In this document: positions 1 through 14,082 of the stretch, piece by piece
Layout: each line of letters opens with the position of its first letter
How positions within the stretch are numbered: the stretch's first letter is position 1
Assembly (NCBI GenBank): GCA_039621445.1
Contig: CP154954.1
Coordinates: forward strand, 16,262,140 to 16,326,139
Length of the DNA: 64,000 bases
DNA from: Euglena gracilis
Taxonomy: Eukaryota; Euglenida; Euglenophyceae; Euglenales
Direction: 5' to 3'
Translations under genes and position numbers: made by a program
The notes under the pieces: generated by a model
Told to the model about the DNA's origin: nothing
What the model saw: only the letters and a program-made list of their open reading frames with translations
Databases searched by the model: none

Positions 1-398
1 GCTGGCTGGCTGGACCCCGGGGGGGGGGGTAGGACCCCCTCCGACTTAAGAAAACCCCGGTCCCTTGCAACAATGGCTCTAAATCGATGAATTTGGCACA
101 TTTTTCAAATCCGATTCCTTTGGCGCCAGGCAGCAATTATCAGTCGTTCTGGCCGACCTCACCCCCCCCATGGGGGAGAGAGCCAAAAAACACTGCGAAA
201 CCAATCAATTACCCCGGTGGTGGGTCAGGAACATACTTAACAAAAATATGGTCAATGGGGGTATTTTCTGGGTGTATGAAGCGGAACTTTGGTGTAGCAG
301 GGCTCAAAAAATCATTTAGGAAAAAACCACACAAAGAAAGAGTTTAAAAATGCAAAATTAACAAAAATGAAACCCTTCCAAAGAAAAACAGCCCATGC

Positions 399-1432
399 AG
401 GCTGGGGAAGAAACTACCACTGCACAATAATCAAAAACAAATTTGAACACAACAATGAAAAAAGAGTTGCTTGCAAAAGATCAACGAGGACTCTGTAAAT
501 AATGAAAATATAAATAAATAATACACAATAAACAATAATAATAATAATAAAAATAATAATATACTCTATAAATAACAATAATAAACTAAACAAAAACCTC
601 AGCCCCTTGCCCTCTTCCAAAAAGCAACAGCGGTTGCAGATGGGCCGAGTGGACCAGCACACTGCCTGTCCCGAGGTGGGATACACAGGGAGGGCACGGG
701 ACGCTGCTAATAGGCACCCGGCGAGAGCGACCCTCCGTTGCAACATGGTCTGGGGCGGGGCCGCGGAGGTGGGCATGTGGGAGGGCACCTGAAACGGAGC
801 TGTAAGTGAACAGCCACCCAGCATGGAATGTGTGCAGAGGACTGTCTGTCCCTGGACCTCAATGATGACGGGTGTCCCTAAAGTTAGCAAAAGTTTTCTC
901 TCCTCTTCTATCTTTTCTCCTCTCGTTCCTATTCTTTTCTCTCTTCCTCTTTCTCTCTCTTCTCTCCCTCTCTTCTCTCTTCTCCTTCTCTCCTACACGG
1001 ACCCCTTCTCTCTCTCTTCTTGTCTTCTTTCATCTCTTCCTTTTCCTCTTCAGTTCTCCCTCCATCCTTCTCCCCTCTTCTCTCCCCCTCTACTATACTC
1101 TTTCTCTCTCTCCTCCCTCTCCTCTCCTTCTCTCCCCTGTCCTCTCATCTCCTCTCTCCCCCCTTCTCAACTTGCTCTCTTCTCTCTCTCGGTTATACGA
1201 TCACATTTTTTCCCCACCATTTCATGCCGTGGTGTCCGTGGCGTGTGGTTTGGCCATATGCCACAGACTACTGCAGAAATTTGCGGGGGGAAATAAAAAC
1301 ACATGCCAGATACAAAAAACACTGTGTGTAATGACTTTGATATGCTTTTATTTTGTGTAATACACACAAGGTTTTTGCTGATTGAGCCATCCTTTCTTGC
1401 ATCCTTTTTAACACCTTGTCATATTTTTTTCA
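399..1432. other. 1.03-kb segment present only in duplicate copy 1
   Basis: Copy 2 joins the flanks directly at about 17,499/17,500 with a 2-bp CA overlap, so this is an insertion in copy 1 or a deletion in copy 2. The segment begins with an AT-rich run including (AAT)n at about 530-565. A middle part (about 600-890) has no recognised gene, followed by a CT-only tract at 893-1,193. No terminal inverted repeat or target duplication was found, so a mobile element is not supported. Reading frames through the CT tract are low-complexity artefacts. Confidence 0.65.
893..1193. repeat. Polypyrimidine (C+T) tract
   Basis: About 300 bases almost entirely C and T on the plus strand (TCTCTC, CCTCTT and related words), broken by a few purines. 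It lies inside the segment missing from copy 2. Such tracts can form triplex DNA. Open frames here encode only Ser/Leu/Phe/Pro strings and are not genes. Confidence 0.85.
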
Positions 1433-2055
1433 TGTGTTGGTGTTAAGTTTCATCCTTCGATGGCGTACAGTGGCAATTGTATGATAATATGTTTGTCACC
1501 ACGGGGGGGGGGGGTGTAAACCACATGGTGGTGCATTCTGCTTTCTCCCTATGAAGGCATATCCTTCAACCTCACCATTTTTTGCAGTTTCTGGGGTCGA
1601 GGTGCAAAGGAAGAAAGAAATCGCCTAGAAGCCAGAAAAAAACATCTGTCAGACATAGAAACGTTCGGTCTGCATTCCACGCTGTCTGTCATTTGCAGGC
1701 GTCGCCTATGGACCGTTCTGTCGGTTTCCCCACTCACTGAACCAAGGTGGGGCCCCAATTTTTGTTGTGGTCTTGGTGCGAAAGCTCTTGGAAGCTCTGC
1801 AAGTCTTCCGAATCGTGCGTCGCGTTCCCTCTGCTTGCGACCCAGCTCGGGCTTGCATCCGTCCGTGTGGGCCCCCACCTGATTGGTCCACCCCGAAGGG
1901 TTCATGGCAGGCAAATGACTGGTCTTTTTGCTCACTTTCCTGTGATTGGTTCCCAGGGGGGGGGGGAATTCCCCAAGAAGGAAGGAAGGAAAGAAGGAAG
2001 AGTGGACAAAATGGCCGAAAGTAACCGTGACTTTCGTGACCAAAATTGACCAAAT

Positions 2056-2335
2056 GCGCTCAAAAGCAGTCAAAAGCAGCCAAAAGTTTGCAACGTTGCC
2101 AAACGTTGCCTAAAAGCGGCCAAAAGTTGCCAAAAGTTGGCAAAAGCGGCCAAAAGCAACAACAGCAGCTAAAATAGCATAAAAGTTGCCAAAGAGCAAC
2201 TAGAAGCAGCCAAAGAATGCTTAAACTGGCCAGAAGTCACAAAAAAATTAGCCAAATATAAGCGAAAGCGACCAAAAATGGCCCAAGGCCCCTAAAAGCC
2301 TCCCAAAAGCAGCCAAAACAGCCAAAACTGGCAGA
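2056..2335. repeat. Degenerate 10-12 bp minisatellite, copy 1
   Basis: Imperfect short repeats of the form CAAAAGCAGC or CAAAAGTTGC (also CAAAAGCGGC) run through this stretch. The repeat is shared by both duplicate copies, so it predates the duplication. No coding frame is supported. Confidence 0.75.
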
Positions 2336-5270
<2,935 letters not shown>

Positions 5271-5475
5271 CCTGCAACCTGTGACCGGGGGGGGGGGTCA
5301 TAACACCCCCATAACCTGCAACCTGTGACCGGGGGGTGGTCAAAATGAGGGGGCGGTCGTAGGTAAGGTGGTGTTAAATTTTTCGAAACCTGCAACCTGT
5401 GACCGGGGGGGGGGGGGTCATAACACCCCCATGACCTGCAACCTGTGACCGGGGGGTGGTCATAAATGAGGGGTG
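5271..5475. repeat. Composite G-tract minisatellite, copy 1
   Basis: The phrase ACCTGCAACCTGTGACCGG, followed by a G-run, occurs about four times. Two have a TCATAACACCCCCAT tail and two a TGGTCA tail, giving a two-step repeat of about 125 bp. The G-run length differs between the duplicate copies. Confidence 0.85.
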
Positions 5476-6044
5476 GTCATACGCCTAGGGGGGGGGGGGT
5501 AACAGAACAATCTTCAACATATTTCATTGAAATCAAGATTTCAAAGACTCCATTGAAAAATAAGCAAAAAAGGGACGAGATTTCGCTGTCTCTCTGGGGT
5601 GGGGTCAAAATCGATCGGGTGTGCGTCCGGCTGAACTGCAAGGTGCCACCCGATTCAGGGTGCCACCCACCTGATTGATTTTTGTCGCCAAATGCACAGC
5701 AGCATGGAGCAAATTTTGAAATAGATTGACAGCCTCGACAGAAACCAGACAAACAAAGCCCAAAAGACAGCTGGCTTGGAGCCTTTCAGCCGAGGATTTG
5801 GAAATGAAAAACCAAAACCGCCCTCGAAAATGCCGTTTTTTTCTGGGCCATTTTTGATCCTTCTTTTTCTGAAATTTTCAATGCTTTTGCATCGAAAAAA
5901 TTTTCTGTCCAGCCGGGCTGCCCCAACCAGGTTTTTTTTTAACGGAAGTGCAGCCCCCTTGGGGGTAGGTGCTATGGGCAGGCGTGGGTGGGCTGGGGGG
6001 GGTAGGGTTTTGGGGTGGGTCGTGCTACAGCACACCCCCGGCCA

Positions 6045-6260
6045 GGGTTCGATATAAGGAGGGCGTACATGGTTTAGGTGGGGGGGTGTCCCCCCCACCC
6101 CCCCCTCCTGGCCCGCAGGGGGGGGGGTCCGGACCACCCCCCACCTGCAAGGGGGGTCCGGACCGACCCTCGGGGGGTACCCGGGACCCCCCCAAAAAAG
6201 GGTCAATTTTTTCCTCCGGCGCTTTGCGCCGAAATTTTTTTGCATTTTTGGCCAATTTTT
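6045..6260 (+). repeat. Dispersed G/C module with internal hairpin
   Basis: Order: CAGGGTTCGATATAAGG, GGAGGGCG, TTTAGGTGGGGG, alternating G- and C-runs, GGTCCGGACC, GGGGGTACCC, GGGTCAATTTTTTCC, then the hairpin GGCGCTTTGCGCC (6,218-6,230) and GCATTTTTGG. The same order occurs reversed at 44,110-44,310. Partial copies of the hairpin half lie at about 4,735-4,818, 6,930-7,010 and 8,940-9,055, with duplicate-copy counterparts near 20,856, 22,170, 23,070 and 24,825. The GGTTCGA word resembles a tRNA B box, but no A box or tRNA fold is visible. Confidence 0.7.
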
Positions 6261-6286
6261 GGTCGTTTTGGGGGGTCAAAATTTTT

Positions 6287-6311
6287 CGGCCCGGCGCAAA
6301 GCGCCGGGCCG
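6287..6311. repeat. Perfect 11-bp-arm hairpin
   Basis: Arm CGGCCCGGCGC, loop AAA, then the exact reverse complement of the arm. It is the longest member of the GGCGC hairpin set in this part of the window. Others are at 6,218-6,230, 6,445-6,459, 7,117-7,133, 9,031-9,053, 10,169-10,190, 59,530-59,544 and 61,823-61,840. Confidence 0.85.
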
Positions 6312-6600
6312 AAAATTGGTCACCCTAACCGCGCCACTGTTTAGGTGGGGGGGGGGGTGTCCCCCCCAACCCCCCCCCCCCCCCGCCCCCCAGGGGGGGC
6401 CCGGCCCCCCCCCCCCCCCTCTCCTTATATCGAACCCTGCCCCCGGCGCCAAAGGCGCCAGGGGCCCGAAAATGGGAATTTTCAAAGGAAATTTGGCTGG
6501 GTCGGCGCAGGTACCGTGTGCCTGCTATGGGCAGGCACCCCATACCACAAGGCACCCCCCTCCCCTCCCCCTGGGGTTGGTAAAAAGAAGCCTGGCCCCG

Positions 6601-7672
<1,072 letters not shown>

Positions 7673-8029
7673 GAGCGCACGCGCGCACACACACACAGGC
7701 ATGTGCAGAACGGTATAGATGGGGCTTGCCCAGTAGGGCTGCAACGATCCAGCCGCTGCCCCAACCCTGGGATTAAACACTTATTTTCTTTATTTGCGGT
7801 ACATTTATTTATGTTGGAAGCTCAGCTCATGAAAACGACAGACCCTAACTAAGCCTTCGCTTGAGAACCTCCGGGCCTCGACCTCCGAGGGTGCGGACTA
7901 AAATTCACTTGCTTGAAAGACAGCTGCTTCAACACAGGGCTGAGGGCAGGAGCAACCCGGGGCTGAACTGGGCACCAAAAAAAGCGAAAATTGCAAAAAA
8001 TGTATAAAAAAATGTAGAAAAATGTGGAT

Positions 8030-8550
8030 AATGGCTCAAAACTCGCATCTATGTTGAAAAATGACCATATTTGTGAAATTTTGCTGGTTCCCTTCCAGCA
8101 AAAAGGTCCAAAAGCAGGATTTTTGTAAATTTGGGAAGATGCTGATTCTGGGAATATGGATTTTTTTGAGTGAAAAAAAAAAAAAAAAAAAACGGAAAAA
8201 AAAAAAAAATGCCAAAAAAAAAAAAATGGGACGAAAAAAAAACTTTGGTATCAGGTATAATCTGGTCCGGGATGCTAAATTTTTCTTGGTCAAATTATTT
8301 CTCAACAGAAATTGGAGAAAAGCCTTTTTTTTAAAAAAAAATTGCCAAATTTTGTCAAAAATTTGTGAATTTTGGCAAATTTTGGCAAATTTGCAACAAA
8401 ATAACAAAAAATCACTTCCCTTGTAAACGCTCAATGAATGTCCGGAACTCATTTTGCCTTCCATGCGGAAAAAATGCGGAAAGGGAAAAAAAACTGCAGA
8501 AAAAATTGCGGAAATCGCGGAAAAATTGCGGATATCAGTTTCCCACCCTG
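8030..8550 (+). repeat. Dispersed AT-rich repeat family A, copy 1
   Basis: Key words: GGTCCAAAAGCAGG, AAATTTGGGAAGATGCTGAT, GGCAAATTTGCAACAAAATA, GGAACTCATTTTGCCTTCCA, then repeats of GCGGAAAAATTGCGG. The right half recurs at 43,860-44,100 on the plus strand. The left half recurs reversed at about 43,010-43,110. A pure A-run block at 8,174-8,246 is much shorter in copy 2. No protein frame is conserved between the distant copies, so it is treated as a non-coding dispersed repeat. Confidence 0.7.
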
Positions 8551-9779
8551 AGTGCTACTACCCCCCCCCTTGCCCACCGACCCAGTCCCTACAACCCCAA
8601 ACACGAGAGGTGGTCACAGACACTCCGCGACATGCAACCCCGAACAAATATGGGATGGTCAGTGGGCAAGGGGAGGTACCAGAGGAAACTTCTGGCCAAA
8701 GCCACTGCTGTGGTGCTGGCCGTTTCAGTCAAAAACAGGAAGGCAGCGCCTGGGGCAACCGGCAGCAGTGGCGGCTACCGGGGGAGGGGTGGGGGGAGGG
8801 GTGTCAGTGGGCTGGTTTGGAGTGCGGCCACGGTAAGCGCCAGCCATCCCCATTGACTGCCGCCCAGATGGGGGACTGGCACAGATTCATTGAACCTCTG
8901 CGTGACCCAATGGGGTAGGGGTCAGAGGGTATTTTTAGGACCCGGGGGGGGGGGTCCGGACCCCCACCCACCCCCTGGGAGGAGGGGTCTTGGGGGAACC
9001 CTTTTGGGGTCAATTTTGGGTCCAAAAGAATTTTCGGCGCTTTGCGCCGAAAATGGAGTGAAAACCCTCCTCTGGCGGGGTACCCACTTGTCCCAACCCC
9101 AACCCCCAGGGGAGGGTGAGGGGCTCGGCCTGGACCTGCTCACCCCACTGGGTCACCAAACTATGAAAAAAAGTCTCTGTTGGTGGGTTTTGAGTCGGTG
9201 TTTGACATAAAAACATGCAGGGGGGGGATCTGACCGGGAACAATTGGTATGGGGGTGGGGAACCTGGAGGGGGTTTGCCGGTTGGTTCAAGAAAAAGGTG
9301 CTGGCTTGGAAGAGAAAAAAGGGGCTGGCTGGACCTTCTGCCGAGGGGCATCTGGGGGGACAGGTCCGAAGCTGATCTGGAGCCCGAAAGTGGCAAAAAA
9401 AAGTCCAAACCCACCTAGGTTGGGATTTTTCCGCCGGACAGCCCCAGAAAAAAAAATTCCGTTTTTAAAACCATTTTGACCCTTCTTTTGGGGCTTTGTG
9501 CTGACGACTTTTGCGGGCCAGCCCGGCTTTGCCCGGTTGGCCCCAACGTTCCTTCGGCAGACCCCAGCAGGCGGGGTCCACAACCCAGCTGGCGAAGAGG
9601 GGGGAAGATGCCGGCTGGCTTGACCGCCCGGGGGGGGGGTCTTTCCGGCTTAAAAAAACCACCGGCTTTATATTTAACAAACCTGCGGGGGGGGGGAGCG
9701 TATGGAAGGGGGGGCCTGCTCACGGCTCCCTGTAGGGTATCAGTTTTGAGTCTCGGCCAGGTCCGACCCAGGTAACTTT
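8551..9779. other. No gene; G/C modules and a copy-number difference
   Basis: About 205 bp at 8,577-8,781 are missing from copy 2, which joins the flanks at a shared ACCG near 24,670. The rest is G-tract modules, including TTTTCGGCGCTTTGCGCCGAAAA-type hairpin sequence at 9,031-9,053 and the GGTGCTGGCTGG box family near 9,295-9,335. Confidence 0.5.
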
Positions 9780-10640
9780 ATCCTAAAATGGCAAACCTCA
9801 GCCAGGCATCGTTTTGAGATGCCTTTAAAACCTTTTAAAAAAAAAACCTCAAAAGTTCAAAAAAAAACTTTGGGTCAAAATGCCTTTAATACCTTCAAAG
9901 AAAAACTTTGCAAATCATTGCGGCAAAATTTTTGTCGACTGAGCGAAAATGCAGTTGCCAAATCTCCACAACAGCAAGCCAATTGCCACTGAGGGGAAAA
10001 AAAGTATTTCTGGCATCGTTTGGAACATGCTTGTGCTTACCGACCGGGGGGGGGAGGGGGGGTGGGTGCTATAGGGTGCCTGCCCCTAGCAGGCACCCCC
10101 CCCCGGGGGGGGGATAGGGGTCCGGGCCGGACCCAGAAAATTTTCATTGAAAATGGCCTTTTCCGGGCACCCGGCGCCTTCGGCGCCGGGGTCGGAGGGG
10201 GGTCGGATCCCCCAAAACCCTACCCCCCCCGGGGGGGGGGGTCGGATCGGGTGCTATGGGGTGTCTGCCCCTAGCACCCCCCCCCCCCGTGGGGTAGGCA
10301 CCCGACTAAGGGAAAGCCTAGTTTGGAACATTGCCAACGCCGGGGAGGGGCGGCAAGCCCCCCGAGGGGGATCCACCCCCAAAAATGGGGGTTTCGCCTA
10401 TTTTGATCATCGACCCCGTTTGATGCTCGGATGGCCCTTGGACCGCCCTCAGGAAACTGAATCTTAGGACATCTTAAAAACGCCTTCAAAAACCCCTGAG
10501 AAAGTCCTTTACAAACCTTAATATTTATATTTTCTTTGGTTGTTGGGGATTGGGCATAGATAATGGTGGTGGGAAAAAGTTGGGCAGGTTTCTTAAAATG
10601 ATTCGGAAACATTTGGGCACTCTTTGGAAATCGGTCTGGG
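9780..10640 (+). repeat. Dispersed AT-rich repeat family C, interrupted
   Basis: The parts at about 9,830-10,030 and 10,385-10,640 together match continuous relatives at 50,380-50,720 and 53,280-53,660. Shared words include TGGCATCG and TTTGATGC, with matching AAACCTT, CTTAAAAC and TGAGC runs. In those relatives the two parts are adjacent, so 10,035-10,385 is an insertion. Copy 2 of the segmental duplication has the same arrangement at 25,680-26,580. Confidence 0.65.
10035..10385. mobile_element. G/C-tract module inserted in repeat family C
   Basis: About 350 bp of G-runs, C-runs and hairpins. These include a CTAGCAGGCACC / GGTGCCTGCCCCTAG dyad near 10,075-10,100 and CCCGGCGCCTTCGGCGCCGG at about 10,169-10,190. 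The related loci at 50.5 kb and 53.45 kb lack it and act as approximate empty sites. The boundaries are fuzzy and I found no clean target duplication. It shares the GGGTGCCTGCC / GGCAGGCACC words with the element at 59,455-59,709. Confidence 0.4.
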
Positions 10641-11654
10641 AAACTGATACCAGACAGTGAAAAAAAATGGGGGAATCCTGAAAAAGGTCCGAAATATTTG
10701 GGCGGGTTTTGCCAACCAACTTTTTTTTACGAAATTCTCCCTCGCGTGGATGGCACCCAAGGAGGTTCCAATGCCCTTGCTGCAGAAAAGGTGATGCAAT
10801 GGCTCTGGACTGTCCCCTCGTCTCGACTGGAGACAGGGCTTGGTTTTCCTGGACTTTGCTTGTTGGATAGAGAAAACGAAATGCCATTCTTCATTTTGAA
10901 GGTTGTTTTGGTTCTTTCTGGCATCCCTCCACAAGAACAACCCCTCTCCATTGAGGCGACGGATGACCCTTGTACAGCAGCGAAAAGTATTCCATGTTTT
11001 CTTTCTGGACACTGGCGCCCCAGAATTTTGTTAAAAAAGGATGTTTTCCCCCAACATATAAGGTACATCAAACAGTGAAACTCCCACCCGGCCAAGTCAT
11101 GTCACCCAGTAGAAGAGTACCTCTATGAATTCCAACCAAAATTGAATTGGTTCTGAAGCCCCCAAATTTGTAACTTAAACAAAAACGAAAAACTATAAAA
11201 AGATCTCTGCCGATGAGATGATGAGATGCTCGACCTCTGCAGTGTCCAAGTGGTGTTCTTTTCTGCAGCCGCACCGCCAGACCAAAAAGACGCACCGCCG
11301 GCTTTCTGGTCCGCACCGAAATGTCCACACCGGAAGGTGAAGACCATTTGGTGAGGCAGTCACCAGAAACAGACACATTACAAATTACAGGCACTTTACC
11401 CAAATTTTTGTCACCCGTAATTGTTGTCCGCCTTGTGAGGCCAGGGACGCCTGACCTGTTTCTCCTTTTTGGAGCATGCAATGCTTCCAGCTCAATGATA
11501 AAATTGCACAAACGTTAGCACGTATTGACTCTTGCTCTCAGAAAATCTGGGGACTTCTAGGCCCCAAGCAACCCTTTCAGCCCCAAGCAGTCCTGCGCAG
11601 GAGGCAGGGGGCTGAGGGCTGCGAAGTGCCTGCAAGGCAGGAACCCCACACCGC

Positions 11655-11843
11655 TTGAACCAAACTAGGGGTTACTGGGCTTTGGCTGCGGAGGACACAC
11701 TCAGAGAGTTGGGCAGGGAGGTGCTTGAGCAGGTTGTTGGGGAGGGGGGTTTCGCACAGGGGTGCTGGCAATGTGCACTGGCCAAAGAATCCGGAAGCCA
11801 CTGGATGTATGTGTGCTGTGTCTTTTGCTGTCACAAGCTATAA
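11655..11843 (+). CDS. Short exon-like ORF, function unknown
   Basis: I do not recognise this protein. The frame has an amphipathic, coding-like stretch (AEDTLRELGREVLEQVVGEG) then a cysteine pair (CWQC). It is identical in copy 2 (from 27,122) through that stretch. The frames then part, because copy 2 lacks four bases in the CACAAGCTATAAAG region and stays open to 27,619. This could be an exon of an undetected gene or chance. There is no homology evidence and no clear splice junction, so confidence is low. Confidence 0.2.
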   Translation: MNQTRGYWALAAEDTLRELGREVLEQVVGEGGFAQGCWQCALAKESGSHWMYVCCVFCCHKL

Positions 11844-13497
11844 AGCTGGACAAGAAATGCGCGGCGGCACATTAGTGCTTCGTGTGCCGCACATCGTTGC
11901 CAGGAGGCTGAATTTGACCAACCCCGGGTGGGGAAGGGGGTATCGGAGTTCCGGGTGTGTTTCCATGCAGGCGATACCCCCAGGGGTCATACCTACCTCA
12001 GAAATCTGCCCAGAACAGGTCCCTTTGGGGACCCCAGAAGGGTTTGCACCTTTGCACCGGTGGTGGGGGTCAATCCCCACCACCCATGGGGTTTCGGGCA
12101 TTCCCAAACTGCCTCCCCCCCCCCAGGGGGCTTGGACTCATCTCGCGGGGGAGTGAAAAAAATTTTCGATCGAAAAGGCACTCAAACCCCCACTTTTCAT
12201 CATTTCGACTTTTTCTTGAAAATAATCTTTTAGGGTCATTTTTCCGGGTTTGTCTCAGAAAGAAAATTTCGAAACCCCAATCGCCCAACAATGTCGGCCA
12301 ATTTCTTAAAGTAAGTACCAGTACTTTGCATCGGAAACTTTCGGCTCGACCCATACCCAGGCCCTCCAGCACGAGAGCCACTCTTGTGCATGAAAAGCAC
12401 AAGAGTGGCAAAACGTCCAATTGTGAAGCCATTTTATTTATACCACATCATCCTTACCATGGACCCTGAAATATTTCCCTTGAACCTTGGGCTCTGGGTC
12501 TGAGTTGCAGGACAGCTCCGCATTTGTGGCAGAAAAAAATGCGCGGCTCGTATCATGTTTCGGGTTGAGCCAAGCCAGTGGGGTGAACAACCCCAGACAG
12601 AAAACATCACCCATGGGAGGGGGTCCGAGTCTGGGAATTGAAGCCGTCACCCCAAACAAAATATCAGTCAGCCACCTCCCTCTCTGGGTGTCTCGGTGTG
12701 AAGGAAACAACAAACTCTGGGGTGGGGCAGCCAGGCGGACCGCCTGAGCCTAAGCCTCAGCAGGAGCCTTGGGACGACCCGGCAGAAGGGGCAACAGACA
12801 GGACTAGAAAGGCTTGGGAGAGGAGGTCTTCCAAACACCCACCCCTTGGCTCCATCGTGGCAGGGATGAACTCTGTGCCCATATGGTGCATCCAGGGGAG
12901 TCCATGTGTTCCACCTGAGGCTCACTTTCGGGGAAAGCCAGGGGGATTTCTTAGGATTAGGATCACGGCTGGACTCCCGAGAACTACCTTTTTTTTGAAT
13001 TTGTCCCTGTTCCGGAAGAAGTTAGGCCGAAGATGGTCAGGAAAATTTAGACAAAAAAGGTCTAGAAGGCTTTCTGGGCGGCGGATCTCGCACTTCAGCT
13101 TTTTTTCTTTGTTGATGTGGGCAAATGCTCGCCTCGACATTTTTTTATGTAAGTCCTAAACCGGCTGACCGCACCTGGGGGAAAAAGAGATATGTTTGTT
13201 ACGAGTTTTGCAACACCCACCAGGAAACACAAAGGTTTCAAACCAATTTTATTATCCTAACGAGCGGTGTAATTACATCCTGAGCGACAGCTTGTGTTTC
13301 TGTCTGTCAAACAGGTTGGATGTACACGCTGGTTGTTGCGCCCAGAGGTATTGGTGTGTACGTGCCGCCTGTTCTTGCTGTGTGTTGCATCCCAGTTTTG
13401 TGCCGAGCGATGCCACCATTTTGAACTTCTAGAAAAAAAGGCAGGTGGTATGTTTCTTGTGGTAATAAAAATAATTTAGATACCTAACTTCAGATGA
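11844..13497. other. No gene recognised
   Basis: Mixed composition with short C- and G-runs. Several frames of about 100-170 codons overlap on both strands without domain signal. The counterpart at 27,300-29,001 is nearly identical except at 27,850-28,500, where copy 2 has many small indels. Copy 2 also has a local duplication of a GCCAGGGGGATT...GGGTCACGGCC phrase (28,397-28,430 and 28,448-28,481). Confidence 0.45.
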
Positions 13498-13505
13498 ACC
13501 AGACA

Positions 13506-14014
13506 CGGTCAGTGTGCGCATTTGCACACACCGGCGATGTGCGCATTTGTGCACACCTTATTTGTGTTAGTGGTCAATGTACGCATGTGCGCACATCGAC
13601 CACTTTGCCTTTCTTGTGTGAATGGTTGGTGTGCACAAATGCGCACATCGACCATTCACAAAAATACAAGTGGTCGATGTGCGCAAATACGCACACCGAC
13701 CACTCACACAATTGCACAGGTGGCCGGTGTACACGAATGTGCAAATCGACCCTCATTCTGCATATTTATGTCACGTGAAGGTTCCGTTTGACATATGCAC
13801 ATTTCGGTGCCTTAAAAGTGGAAATGTTCTGAAAAGGTTCTGTCATTCCATGATCATTGTCTAAGAAAAGTTGGGGCAAGGTTTTTGAATGGCTACCAGT
13901 TCCAATGTGCGACAGAGAACGGTGGCTTGTAAATGTGTCTTTGTTTTGACCTCCGTATTTGGCTGTCTCTTCGCCCTAAACGGTTGGCATGCGCACTTGC
14001 GCACACCAACCATT
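13506..14014. repeat. Array of 36-bp hairpins, copy 1
   Basis: Successive inverted repeats share the plan AGTGGTCGATGTGCGCA, a 2-nt centre, then its near reverse complement. Clear members are 13,569-13,604, 13,620-13,657, 13,669-13,704 and 13,979-14,014. Weaker ones are near 13,506-13,534, 13,535-13,556 and 13,719-13,754. The central ones repeat every 48-52 bp. Between members the outer pairs change together (AGTGG/CCACT to AATGG/CCATT; GGTC/GACC to GGTT/AACC), so base pairing or dyad symmetry has been conserved. No open frame spans the array. Confidence 0.85.
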
Positions 14015-14082
14015 GTGGAGGCAAAACTTTTGCAACTTGCGTGGTGAAGAAATTCTGGTTTCAGGTAATAAGGAATGTTCAG

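Larger units (their letters stand above)
5928..6594 (+). mobile_element. Probable non-autonomous hAT-like element, copy 1
   Basis: The left end begins CAGGTTTTTTTTTAAC and the right end finishes GGTTGGTAAAAAGAAGCCTG, an imperfect terminal inverted repeat. The flanks are GCCCCAAC (5,920-5,927) and GCCCCGAC (6,595-6,602), an 8-bp target duplication with one mismatch, the size expected for the hAT superfamily. The right end closely matches that of the better-supported miniature element at 59,455-59,709. The interior has no transposase, only G/C tracts, hairpins and two copies of a TTTAGGTGGGGG box. The left end is weaker than the right. Confidence 0.5.

Noticed and set aside
823-1360. Two long Ser/Leu/Phe-rich frames resembling membrane proteins
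   Set aside because: They come from a C+T-only tract that lacks stop codons by composition, and the block is absent from copy 2.
6045-6062. tRNA gene suggested by GGTTCGAT
   Set aside because: No acceptor stem, anticodon arm or A box could be found around it.
13506-14014. CRISPR-like array
   Set aside because: Units are diverged hairpins with short spacers that are not unique cassettes, there are no cas genes, and the context is eukaryotic.
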